Position numbers and translations under genes: made by a program
Shown: piece by piece, positions 17,658-26,013 of the stretch
How the letters are laid out: each line of letters starts with the position of its first letter
Position numbering within the stretch: position 1 is the stretch's first letter
Source of the DNA: Plantibacter elymi (nom. nud.)
Lineage (GTDB): Bacteria; Actinomycetota; Actinomycetes; Actinomycetales; Microbacteriaceae
Reading direction: 5' to 3'
Length of the DNA: 64,000 bases
Assembly (NCBI RefSeq): GCF_900177795.1
Contig: NZ_FXWJ01000003.1
Location: 248,001-312,000 of the forward strand
Notes under the pieces: model-generated
Told to the model about the DNA's origin: nothing
The model's database searches: none
What the model saw: only the letters and a program-made list of their open reading frames with translations

Positions 17658-17793
17658 GACGATCCCGTCCGTGCTGAGCGGTGTGTGCCGGAGTGGGGGT
17701 TCCGTCGCCCGGGTGGGCGGTCGTCTCCCGTGATCGGGTCAGCACGGGGCTGGGATGGTGGCCGGGGGATCTGTCTGAAGGAGGGTCGTCCAT
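17650..17793 (-). CDS. Possible proline/aspartate-rich leader peptide of the CNNM operon
   Basis: A 47-codon frame that starts MDDPPSDRSPGHHPSP. It is rich in Pro, Asp and His, and its stop lies inside the CNNM start (ATGTCTGA overlap). A TAGACT hexamer at 17804-17809 ends ten bases before its ATG, so ribosomes could enter at the transcript's 5' end. Acidic plus proline N-termini are known to destabilise ribosomes at low Mg2+ in mgtL-type leaders. That this frame is translated, or works that way, is inference. Confidence 0.4.
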   Translation of the reverse strand: MDDPPSDRSPGHHPSPVLTRSRETTAHPGDGTPTPAHTAQHGRDRHV

Positions 17794-17803
17794 TGTGCGG
17801 ACG

Positions 17804-17809
17804 AGTCTA
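17804..17809 (-). promoter_or_regulatory. -10-like TAGACT before the CNNM leader frame
   Basis: TAGACT on the minus strand overlaps the stop codon of the upstream MFS gene (17807-17809). It would start a transcript near 17797 with a CNNM leader of about 140 bases. The -35 is weak. Confidence 0.45.
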
Positions 17810-19171
17810 TCGGACATCCGCGGCTGTGGACCCCGGATTTCCGGGGTTCTTCTCAGCCTCCGCGAGACGCTGGCGTTCCTCGGCCGCGCGACGCTTCCGA
17901 CGCCGCAGGAGGAGGAACCGCACGCCGATGCACGCTGCAGCGAGCGCCGGGACCCCACCCGAGACGATCATGCCCACGTGTGCCCCGGCGACCTCGACGA
18001 GCCACCCCATGAGCGGACCGCCGATCGACTGCCCGCCGAGCAGCACGAGGATGTACAGCGACATCACCCGGCCGCGGATCGCCATGTTCGACGACAGCTG
18101 GACGAGCGAGTTCGCCGCCGTGATGAAGAGGAGGTTCGCGACCCCGCCCGCGATGAGCAGGAGGGCGAAGGGGAGGAGCACGGGCATCGCGCCGGCGGCC
18201 GCCTGCAGGACGCCGACCGCCGCCGCCGCGACGATCACGATGCGCAGGTCCACACCCCCACGCCTCGTCGACGCGAGCGCCCCGGTGAGCGCTCCGACGG
18301 CGACGAGGGCGTTGAGGAACCCGTAGCCGCTCGCGCCGATGTCGAAGACGTCCGAGGCGTAGGCGGCCAGCAGGACCGGCAGGTTGAAGGCGAACACCGA
18401 CATGAACGCGACCATGATGACCGTCCACCGGATGGCCGGCTTCCGCATGGCGTAGCCGAGCCCCTCCTTGAGCTGGCCCTTGGCCTTCGCGACGACCGGC
18501 GTCGGGACGAGTTCCGAGACACGCATGAGCGCCAGGGTGAGTACGACGCCGGAGCAGGCGAGGGCGTTGATCGCGAAGGACCATCCGGAGCCGACGGCGG
18601 TGATGAGGACACCGCCGACGGCCGGACCGACGAGCTGGCCGAGTTGGAAGACGGCGGAGTTGAGGCTGATGGCGTTCCGCAGCCTCGCCGGCCCGACGAG
18701 CTCGTTCACGAACACCTGTCTCGCGGGGTTGTCGACGACGGTGACGAGCCCGAGCATGAAGGCGATGACGTAGATGTGCCACACCTCGACCGCGCCGCTG
18801 AGCGTCAGGATCGACAGCGCGACCGCGAGGACGGCGGCGAGCGACTGGGTGATCATGAGCAGCACGCGCTTGGAGTAGCGGTCCGCGATCACGCCACCGA
18901 GCAGTCCGAACAGGAGCATGGGCGCGAACTGCATCGCGACCGTGATCCCCACGGCGGCGACGCTGCCGGAGAGCTCGAGGACGAGCCAGTCCTGCGCGAT
19001 GCGCTGCATCCCGATCGCGGTCGTCGCGACGATGTGCCCGATGGTGAAGAGTCGGAAGTTCGGGACGCGGAGCGAGGAGAAGGTGTCCCGCCAGGCGGGG
19101 CGCTCCCCCACGATGGGCATGGGGGCGGTGGGCGGCGGCGGAGCGACGGCGGTGTCGGATGGAGGGGTCAC
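17807..19171 (-). CDS. MFS transporter, DHA3/EntS-like
   Basis: Major facilitator of about 454 residues with twelve hydrophobic segments and a charged C-terminal tail (RRRKRRAAEERQRLAEAEK). The loop after TM2 carries GGVIADRYSKR, and VDNPARQVFVNELV matches the MFS_3 group, which includes siderophore and macrolide exporters. The GTG at 19171 was chosen because the protein then begins VTPPSDTAVAPP, shortly before the conserved core; the frame is open further upstream but non-homologous in character. There is no clear ribosome site. It is divergent from a LysR regulator, its likely controller. Confidence 0.85.
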   Translation of the reverse strand: MTPPSDTAVAPPPPTAPMPIVGERPAWRDTFSSLRVPNFRLFTIGHIVATTAIGMQRIAQDWLVLELSGSVAAVGITVAMQFAPMLLFGLLGGVIADRYSKRVLLMITQSLAAVLAVALSILTLSGAVEVWHIYVIAFMLGLVTVVDNPARQVFVNELVGPARLRNAISLNSAVFQLGQLVGPAVGGVLITAVGSGWSFAINALACSGVVLTLALMRVSELVPTPVVAKAKGQLKEGLGYAMRKPAIRWTVIMVAFMSVFAFNLPVLLAAYASDVFDIGASGYGFLNALVAVGALTGALASTRRGGVDLRIVIVAAAAVGVLQAAAGAMPVLLPFALLLIAGGVANLLFITAANSLVQLSSNMAIRGRVMSLYILVLLGGQSIGGPLMGWLVEVAGAHVGMIVSGGVPALAAACIGVRFLLLRRRKRRAAEERQRLAEAEKNPGNPGSTAADVR

Positions 19172-19295
19172 AGAGAGAGCCAGCGTTTCGTATGTCGAGT
19201 GCGTGTCGTATGGGTGGAGCCGCGGAGGCCGTCGGCTCCCATCCACGCTATTGCCGACACAGCCATTTCTGAGCAGGATGATCCCTATCAGTCCT

Positions 19296-19310
19296 ATTCG
19301 ATTCCCGAAT
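19296..19310. promoter_or_regulatory. Candidate LysR-type box (ATTCG-N5-CGAAT)
   Basis: The dyad ATTCG-ATTCC-CGAAT fits the T-N11-A pattern of LysR sites (T at 19297, A at 19309). It overlaps the LysR start codon, consistent with autoregulation, and lies in the divergent region shared with the MFS gene. Confidence 0.5.
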
Positions 19311-20169
19311 GATCGGCTCCTGCATGTTCGACCCCGCACTACTGCGCACCTTCCTGGCCGTCGCCGAGACGAAGAACTTCACGCGCGCCGCCGCGCAGCT
19401 CGGCTTGAGCCAGCCGACGGTCAGTCAGCAGATCCGACGGCTCGAGGAGGCCGCCGGCCGCTGGCTCGTCGTCCGCGACACGAGGGCGGTCCGCCTGACC
19501 GACAACGGTGATGCGATGGCCGGGTTCGCGCGCACCATCCTCGCTGCACACGCCTCGGCGGAGAGCTACTTCACCGGCTCGGCGATGAGCGGTCGCCTCC
19601 GATTCGGGGCCGCCGACGACCTCGCGATGACCCAGCTCCCTCGGATCCTGCGGCACTTCCGTCAGGGTCACCCGCAGCTGAACCTCGAACTCACCGTGAA
19701 CCAGAGCGGGCCGCTCTACCGCCGACTGAAGGCGGGCGCCCTCGACCTCATCTTCATCAAGATGCACCCCGGCCAGAACGAGGGCAAGCTCGTGCGGACC
19801 GACTCGATGGTCTGGGTCGGTCTCGAGAAGACCACGATCGAACCCGGCCAGCCCGTCCCCCTCATCGCCTACCAGGACCCGAGCCTCTCCCGGCAGCTGG
19901 CGATCGACGCCCTGGAGGCCGCCGGGCGCACCTGGCGGATCACCTGCAGCACCCGGGAGGTGAACGGCGTCCTCGCAGCGGTGCGGGCCGGGCTCGGTGT
20001 CGCGGTCTTCCCGCGCAGCCTCATCCCCAGCGACCTCGTCATGCTGAGCAATCGACTGGAACTCCCCGCCCTGGGCGGCGTCGACTTCACCCTGCTCGCG
20101 AACCCGTTGGCGGCGGCCGGCCCGGTCGAGGCGCTCTCCTCGGCCATCATGGACCGGTCGCTCGCCTGA
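19309..20169 (+). CDS. LysR family transcriptional regulator
   Basis: DNA-binding regulator of 286 residues. The N-terminal winged helix-turn-helix (about 8-65) reads LLRTFLAVAETKNFTRAAAQ, then LGLSQPTVSQQIRRLE. The effector-binding domain spans 92-285. It is divergently transcribed from the MFS gene with 137 bases between, the usual arrangement for a LysR regulator controlling an exporter. Start choice: the ATG at 19309 or at 19324 (MFDPALLRTF, closer to the family start); neither has a clear Shine-Dalgarno sequence. The inducer is unknown. Confidence 0.9.
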   Translation: MIGSCMFDPALLRTFLAVAETKNFTRAAAQLGLSQPTVSQQIRRLEEAAGRWLVVRDTRAVRLTDNGDAMAGFARTILAAHASAESYFTGSAMSGRLRFGAADDLAMTQLPRILRHFRQGHPQLNLELTVNQSGPLYRRLKAGALDLIFIKMHPGQNEGKLVRTDSMVWVGLEKTTIEPGQPVPLIAYQDPSLSRQLAIDALEAAGRTWRITCSTREVNGVLAAVRAGLGVAVFPRSLIPSDLVMLSNRLELPALGGVDFTLLANPLAAAGPVEALSSAIMDRSLA

Positions 20170-20184
20170 GCGAGCACGCGGCGG

Positions 20185-20484
20185 TCAGGCGTCGACCGAC
20201 TCCGACGCCTCGGCGAACGGCGCCGGGATGAGGTAGGTCTCGCGGACCTCGGCCGATTCGTGCGGGCCGCTGCCGTCGGGCGCGGTGAACGGTTCGTCGA
20301 ACTCGACGATCCACGTCGTCAGCTGTTCGGTCCACACCGAGATGAACGCCGCGGCACGCTGGCGGCCGGGTGCGACGATGACCCCGGAGGCACGCTCCCC
20401 CGTCGAGGGATCGGATCCCGGGTCCACGAGCACGAGGACCTGCATGCCGACACCGAACCCGTGCGTCCCACCGTTCACCACCAT
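20185..20484 (-). CDS. Small protein of unknown function
   Basis: I do not recognise this protein of about 99 residues. It has no membrane segment or signal peptide. It is moderately acidic, with repeated short beta-like stretches (MQVLVLVDPG, ASGVIVAPGRQRAAAFISVW, TTWIVEFDEPF), so a small all-beta fold is plausible. It ends 16 bases from the convergent LysR gene and lies 48 bases after the end of guaB1 on the same strand, so it may be the last gene of a guaB1 unit. The start is uncertain; an in-frame ATG also exists upstream at 20520. Confidence 0.6.
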   Translation of the reverse strand: MVVNGGTHGFGVGMQVLVLVDPGSDPSTGERASGVIVAPGRQRAAAFISVWTEQLTTWIVEFDEPFTAPDGSGPHESAEVRETYLIPAPFAEASESVDA

Positions 20485-20532
20485 GCGCCCATCATCCCAC
20501 CGCGGTCGTGCGCGCCGCATCACCACCGCGGC

Positions 20533-21972
20533 TCACCAGGAGACGGGCAGCGCCTTGCCCTCCTCGTACCCGGCGGCCGACTGGACACCGACGATGGCGC
20601 GCTCGTGGAAGCCGGGGACCGAGTCGGCACCCGCGTAGGTGAACGACGAGCGCACCCCCGCGGTGATCATGTCGAGGAGGTCCTCGACGGAGGGCCGGAG
20701 CGGGTCGATCGTGATGCGGGAGGACGAGATGCCCTCGGCGAAGAGCGTCTTCCGCGCGAGTTCGAACGGATCGAGTCGGCCGAAGCGCTCGTGCACGGCC
20801 TTGGTCGACGCCATGCCCCAGCTCTCCTTGTAGAGCGACCCGTCGGCGGCGCGCTGCAGTTCACCGGGGGCTTCGATCGTGCCGGCGAACCAGGACCCGA
20901 TCATGACCGAGGACGCGCCGGCGGCGAGGGCGAGAGCGACGTCGCGGGGGTAGCGGACGCCACCGTCCGCCCAGACCCTCGCGCCGAGCGCGCGAGCGGC
21001 CGCGGCCGTCTCGAGCACGGCCGAGAACTGCGGACGTCCGACCGCGGTCATCATCCGCGTGGTGCACATCGCACCGGGTCCGACGCCGACCTTGAGGATG
21101 TCCGCACCGGCGTCGACGAGGTCCTGCACCGCGACGGCGGACACGACGTTGCCGGCGACGATCGGGAGGCCGAGACCGAGGGCACGGACGGCCGCGATCG
21201 CCCGGAGCATGCCCTCCTGGTGCCCGTGGGCGGTGTCGATCACGAGGACGTCCACCCCGGCGGCGGCGAGCGCCTGCGCCTTCACGGCGACATCGCCGTT
21301 GATGCCGATCGCCGCGGCGACCCGCAGTCGGCCCGACGCGTCGAGCGCCGGCGTGTAGATGGTCGACCGGAGTGCGCTCGTCCGGCTGAGGGTGCCGACG
21401 ACCGCGCCGTGGTGCAGCACGGGCGCGAACTCGAGGTCGGCGGCGACCATGAGGTCGAACGCGGCCCGGCCGCCGGTCACGTCGTCGGCGTCGATCGAGG
21501 CGAGTGACCCGCGAGCGAGGTCGCCGAGCCGTGCGTCGGGCAGCGCCGTGGCGAGACGCGCGGCCGGGATGCAGCCGGCGAAGGCGTCGCGCTCGTCGTG
21601 GAGCACGATGCCGTGACCGGCGACCGCGGGGATGAGCCGCAGGGCGTCGGCCGCGGTCTGATCGGCTCGCATGATCAGCGGGGTGTCGAAGGCGACCGGC
21701 TGCTCCTTGACCCAGCGGATCGCCGCGTCGAGCTCCTGGAGCGGCATGTCCTGCGGCAGGACGCCGAGTCCGCCACGCCGCGCCAGGGCCGCCGCGAGGC
21801 GTGGCCCGGTGACGGAGTTCATGTTGGCGGAGACGATCGGGATCGTGGCGCCGGTGGCGTCGTCCGGGGCCAGGTCGACGTCGAGTCGACTCGTGATCCC
21901 GGAGCGGCTGGGGACGAGGAACACGTCCGAGTACGTCAGGTCGTGGCTGGGAATCTCACCGATGAACCGCAT
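20533..21972 (-). CDS. guaB1: GuaB1 family IMP dehydrogenase-related protein (GMP reductase)
   Basis: Protein of 479 residues in the IMPDH/GMPR TIM-barrel superfamily with a CBS-like insert (about 95-215). The catalytic loop GVGPGAMCTTRMMTAVGRPQ carries the nucleophilic Cys near residue 305. VSANMNSVTG, VIDTAHGHQ and VWADGGVRYPRD are further signature segments. Actinobacterial GuaB1 proteins act as GMP reductases in purine salvage. The ATG at 21972 lies six bases after TACGGT (21979-21984) with no Shine-Dalgarno sequence, so it is probably leaderless. In mycobacteria it directly adjoins the CNNM pair; here an MFS/LysR pair and a small gene lie between. Confidence 0.92.
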   Translation of the reverse strand: MRFIGEIPSHDLTYSDVFLVPSRSGITSRLDVDLAPDDATGATIPIVSANMNSVTGPRLAAALARRGGLGVLPQDMPLQELDAAIRWVKEQPVAFDTPLIMRADQTAADALRLIPAVAGHGIVLHDERDAFAGCIPAARLATALPDARLGDLARGSLASIDADDVTGGRAAFDLMVAADLEFAPVLHHGAVVGTLSRTSALRSTIYTPALDASGRLRVAAAIGINGDVAVKAQALAAAGVDVLVIDTAHGHQEGMLRAIAAVRALGLGLPIVAGNVVSAVAVQDLVDAGADILKVGVGPGAMCTTRMMTAVGRPQFSAVLETAAAARALGARVWADGGVRYPRDVALALAAGASSVMIGSWFAGTIEAPGELQRAADGSLYKESWGMASTKAVHERFGRLDPFELARKTLFAEGISSSRITIDPLRPSVEDLLDMITAGVRSSFTYAGADSVPGFHERAIVGVQSAAGYEEGKALPVSW

Positions 21973-22106
21973 GAGAACACCGTATCCCGACCGGCGTCCG
22001 AGCCGCACCGACGACGGAATGGGTTTAGGCTTGATGACTGGATCGTGCGGGCATGTTCCCTGCCTGCAAACAGTGAGAATTCAACGGAGAGAGTGGGCGA
22101 TCGACG

Positions 22107-25100
22107 GTGTCGAGCCAGATGACCGGAGTGGGCGCCGATGACGGCGCAACGAACGAATTCGGAGCCAATGAATGGCTCGTCGACGAGATGTACGAGCAGT
22201 ACCTCGTCGACAAGGATTCGGTGGACCGCTCCTGGTGGCCGATCCTCGAGCACTACCGGCCGGTGAACGGCGCAGCCCAGGGAACGACGGGCGGCCAGCC
22301 GGACGACGGTGCGGCATCCGCCGGTGCCACGGCGTCGGCTCCCGCCCCCGCAGCGGCGGACGAGGCGGCCCGGGTCAACCCGCCGACGGCCCCGATCCAG
22401 GTCATCGGCGCGCAGCCGGTCGCCCGCACCACCTCGGTCCAGGCGAAGCCGGCCCCGATCCCGGCCGACGCCCCGATGACGAGCCCGAACCAGGTCCAGC
22501 AGCCGAAGACCGACCAGACAGAACCCGCTCCGGAGGACGTCGACAAGGTCACCGTGCTGAAGGGCATGGCCAAGTCGCTCGCCACCAACATGGACGCGAG
22601 CCTGACGGTCCCGACCGCGACGAGCGTGCGCACCATCCCGGCGAAGCTGATGATCGACAACCGCATCGTCATCAACAACCACCTGAAGCGCGCCAGAGGC
22701 GGCAAGGTCAGCTTCACCCACCTCATCGGCTGGGCCCTCATCCAGGCGTTGAAGGACTTCCCGAGCCAGAACGTCTACTACGAGGAGACCGACGGCAAGC
22801 CCACGGTCGTCGCCCCGGCGCACATCAACCTCGGCATCGCCATCGACCTCCCGAAGCCCGACGGCTCCCGCGCCCTCATGGTGCCGGGCATCAAGCGCGC
22901 CGACACCCTCACCTTCAACGAGTACCTCTCGGCCTACGAGGACCTCGTGACCCGCGCCCGCAAGGGCAAGCTCACCGGAGCCGACTTCCAGGGCGTAACG
23001 ATCTCGCTCACCAACCCCGGTGGCATCGGGACCGTGCACTCGGTCCCCCGCCTCATGAAGGGCCAGGGCTGCATCATCGGCGCCGGTGCCCTCGAGTACC
23101 CGGCAGAGTTCCAGGGCGCCTCCGAGCGCACGCTCAACGAGCTCGCGATCGGCAAGACGATCACCCTCACGAGCACCTACGACCACCGCGTCATCCAGGG
23201 TGCCGGCTCGGGCGAGTTCCTCAAGGTCGTCCACGAGCTGCTCATCGGCAGCCGCAGCTTCTACCAGGACATCTTCGCCGCGCTCCGCATCCCGTACGAC
23301 CCGATCCACTGGTCGCCCGACATCAGCGTCGACCTCGCCGACGCCGTCGACAAGACCGCCCGCGTCCAGGAGCTCATCAACGCGTTCCGCGTCCGCGGCC
23401 ACCTCATGGCCGACATCGACCCGCTGGAGTACGTGCAGCGCTCGCACCCCGACCTCGAGATCGAGACGCACGGCCTGACCTTCTGGGACCTCGACCGCGA
23501 GTTCGTCACGGGCGCCTTCGGCTCGGCCCGCACGGCCAAGCTGCGCGACATCCTCGGCGTCCTCCGCGACTCGTACTGCCGCACCACGGGCATCGAGTAC
23601 ATGCACATCCAGGACCCCGCGCAGCGCAAGTGGATCCAGAGCAAGGTCGAGCGCAAGTACGAGAAGCCGACGCACGACGAGCAGATGCGCATCCTCGGCA
23701 AGCTCAACGAGGCCGAGGCCTTCGAGACCTTCCTGCAGACGAAGTACGTCGGCCAGAAGCGCTTCAGCCTCGAGGGCGGCGAGTCCACCATCGCCCTCCT
23801 CGACACCATCCTCCAGGGTGCGTCGCAGGCCCAGCTCGACGAGGTCGCGATCGGTATGGCCCACCGCGGCCGCCTCAACGTCCTCACGAACATCGCCGGC
23901 AAGACCTACGGTCAGATCTTCCGCGAGTTCGAGGGCACCCAGGATCCGGCGAGCCATGGTTCCGGCGACGTGAAGTACCACCTCGGCACCGAGGGCACCT
24001 TCAAGGCCGAGGACGGCCGCGAGATCCCGGTCTACCTGGCAGCGAACCCCTCGCACCTCGAGGCCGTCAACGGCGTGCTCGAGGGCATCGTGCGCGCGAA
24101 ACAGGACCGCGGGCCGATCGGCGCGTTCGGTACCCTCCCGATCCTCATCCACGGCGACGCGGCGATGGCCGGGCAGGGCGTCGTCCTCGAGACGATGCAG
24201 CTGTCCCAGCTCCGCGGCTACCGCACGGGCGGCACGGTCCACGTCGTCATCAACAACCAGGTCGGTTTCACCACGCCTCCTGGCGAGGGCCGCTCCTCCA
24301 TCTACAACACCGACGTCGCGAAGACCATCCAGGCGCCGATCTTCCACGTGAACGGCGACGACCCCGAGGCCGTCGTGCGGGTCGCGGAGCTCGCCTTCGA
24401 GTACCGCCAGGAGTTCAAGCGCGACGTCGTCATCGACCTCGTGTGCTACCGCCGACGCGGCCACAACGAGGGCGACGACCCGTCGATGACGCAGCCGCTC
24501 ATGTACAGCCTCATCGAGGCGAAGCGGTCCGTCCGCAAGCTGTACACCGAAGCGCTCGTCGGCCGCGGCGACATCACCGAGGAGGAGTACGAGGCCGCGC
24601 ACCGCGACTTCCAGGACCGCCTCGAACGCGCCTTCATGGAGACGCACGCCGAGCAGACCTCGCCGACGCCGATCCCGACCGAGGTCCTCGACGAGGACGG
24701 CTACTCCGGCGAACTCGAGACGACCGGCGTCTCCGAGGGCGTCGTGCAGCTCATCGGCGACGCGTTCAACAACAAGCCAGCCGGGTTCACCGTGCACCCG
24801 AAGGTGCAGCAGCTCCTCGAGAAGCGACTCGACATGAGCCGCAACGGCAACATCGACTGGGGCTTCGGAGAACTGCTCGCGCTCGGATCGGTGCTCATCG
24901 AGGGAACCCCGGTGCGGATGTCCGGACAGGACTCCCGCCGCGGCACCTTCGTGCAGCGCCACGCCGTCCTCCACGACCGGGTCAACGGCCAGGAGTGGCT
25001 GCCGCTCGCGAACCTGAGCGACAACCAGGCCCGCTTCTGGATCTACGACTCGCTCCTCAGCGAGTACGCGGTCATGGGCTTCGAGTACGGCTACTCGGTC

Positions 25101-25874
25101 GAACGCGCCGACGCGCTCGTGTTGTGGGAGGCGCAGTTCGGCGACTTCACCAACGGCGCGCAGACGATCATCGACGAGTTCATCTCCTCCGCCGAGCAGA
25201 AGTGGTCGCAGCGGTCGAGTGTCACGCTCCTCCTCCCCCACGGCTACGAAGGCCAGGGCCCCGACCACTCGTCCGCGCGGATCGAGCGGTTCCTGCAGCT
25301 CTGCGCCGAGGACAACATGACCGTCGCACGGCCGTCGACCCCCGCGTCGTACTTCCACCTCCTGCGTCGCCAGGCGTACGCACGCCCGCGTCGGCCGCTC
25401 GTCGTCTTCACCCCGAAGGCGATGCTGCGTCTGCGTGGCGCGACCAGCCCGGTGGCGGACTTCACCTCCGGCCGCTTCGAGCCGGTGATCGACGACGCAC
25501 GGATCACCGACAAGGCCGCGGTCAAGCGGGTGCTCCTGCACTCCGGGAAGATCCACTACGACCTCCTCAGCGAGCTGCAGAAGCAGCCGAACGACGAGAT
25601 CGCCCTCGTCCGCGTCGAGCAGTTCTACCCGGTCCCGGTGGCCGAGCTGAACGCCGTGGTCGCGCAGTACCCGAACGCCGAACTGGTGTGGGTGCAGGAC
25701 GAACCGGAGAACCAGGGCGCGTGGCCGTTCATCTGCCTGGAGGCCGCCAAGCACCTCGAGGGTCGGACGATCCGCAACGTGTCGCGCACCGCGTCCGCCT
25801 CGCCCGCCACGGGTTCGGCGAAGCGTCACGCCGCCGAGCAGGCGGAGCTCCTCCGCAGCGCGCTGGCGCTCTGA
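22107..25874 (+). CDS. kgd: Multifunctional 2-oxoglutarate dehydrogenase E1/E2-type subunit
   Basis: Giant TCA-cycle protein of 1255 residues (Kgd/OdhA/SucA). It decarboxylates 2-oxoglutarate using thiamine diphosphate and passes the succinyl group to its own acyltransferase domain. The N-terminal helix NEWLVDEMYEQYLVDKDSVDRSW precedes an Ala/Pro-rich linker (about 55-145). The E2 catalytic domain follows (about 145-380; TYDHRVIQGAGSG with the catalytic His). The E1 domain fills the rest, with AHRGRLNVL, the ThDP motif GDAAMAGQGVV ending VVINNQVGF, and HNEGDDPSMTQP. The length matches mycobacterial Kgd. The GTG at 22107 was chosen; an ATG follows at 22119. A terminator hairpin follows. Confidence 0.96.
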   Translation: MSSQMTGVGADDGATNEFGANEWLVDEMYEQYLVDKDSVDRSWWPILEHYRPVNGAAQGTTGGQPDDGAASAGATASAPAPAAADEAARVNPPTAPIQVIGAQPVARTTSVQAKPAPIPADAPMTSPNQVQQPKTDQTEPAPEDVDKVTVLKGMAKSLATNMDASLTVPTATSVRTIPAKLMIDNRIVINNHLKRARGGKVSFTHLIGWALIQALKDFPSQNVYYEETDGKPTVVAPAHINLGIAIDLPKPDGSRALMVPGIKRADTLTFNEYLSAYEDLVTRARKGKLTGADFQGVTISLTNPGGIGTVHSVPRLMKGQGCIIGAGALEYPAEFQGASERTLNELAIGKTITLTSTYDHRVIQGAGSGEFLKVVHELLIGSRSFYQDIFAALRIPYDPIHWSPDISVDLADAVDKTARVQELINAFRVRGHLMADIDPLEYVQRSHPDLEIETHGLTFWDLDREFVTGAFGSARTAKLRDILGVLRDSYCRTTGIEYMHIQDPAQRKWIQSKVERKYEKPTHDEQMRILGKLNEAEAFETFLQTKYVGQKRFSLEGGESTIALLDTILQGASQAQLDEVAIGMAHRGRLNVLTNIAGKTYGQIFREFEGTQDPASHGSGDVKYHLGTEGTFKAEDGREIPVYLAANPSHLEAVNGVLEGIVRAKQDRGPIGAFGTLPILIHGDAAMAGQGVVLETMQLSQLRGYRTGGTVHVVINNQVGFTTPPGEGRSSIYNTDVAKTIQAPIFHVNGDDPEAVVRVAELAFEYRQEFKRDVVIDLVCYRRRGHNEGDDPSMTQPLMYSLIEAKRSVRKLYTEALVGRGDITEEEYEAAHRDFQDRLERAFMETHAEQTSPTPIPTEVLDEDGYSGELETTGVSEGVVQLIGDAFNNKPAGFTVHPKVQQLLEKRLDMSRNGNIDWGFGELLALGSVLIEGTPVRMSGQDSRRGTFVQRHAVLHDRVNGQEWLPLANLSDNQARFWIYDSLLSEYAVMGFEYGYSVERADALVLWEAQFGDFTNGAQTIIDEFISSAEQKWSQRSSVTLLLPHGYEGQGPDHSSARIERFLQLCAEDNMTVARPSTPASYFHLLRRQAYARPRRPLVVFTPKAMLRLRGATSPVADFTSGRFEPVIDDARITDKAAVKRVLLHSGKIHYDLLSELQKQPNDEIALVRVEQFYPVPVAELNAVVAQYPNAELVWVQDEPENQGAWPFICLEAAKHLEGRTIRNVSRTASASPATGSAKRHAAEQAELLRSALAL

Positions 25875-25894
25875 CCTCAGCAGCACGACCGACG

Positions 25895-25922
25895 ACGACC
25901 GCCTGTTCCGACAGGCGGTCGT
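25895..25922 (+). terminator. Rho-independent-type hairpin after kgd
   Basis: Perfect 12-base stem ACGACCGCCTGT / ACAGGCGGTCGT with a four-base loop, 21 bases after the kgd stop, followed by TGTCGTCTGCGTCGTCGTC. Confidence 0.75.
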
Positions 25923-26013
25923 TGTCGTCTGCGTCGTCGTCTGGAGGCTGGTGGTCAGCACGGCGACAGCGATCCGTGAGTGGGCGGTGAGCCACCGCCA
26001 ATAGGCTGACGCC

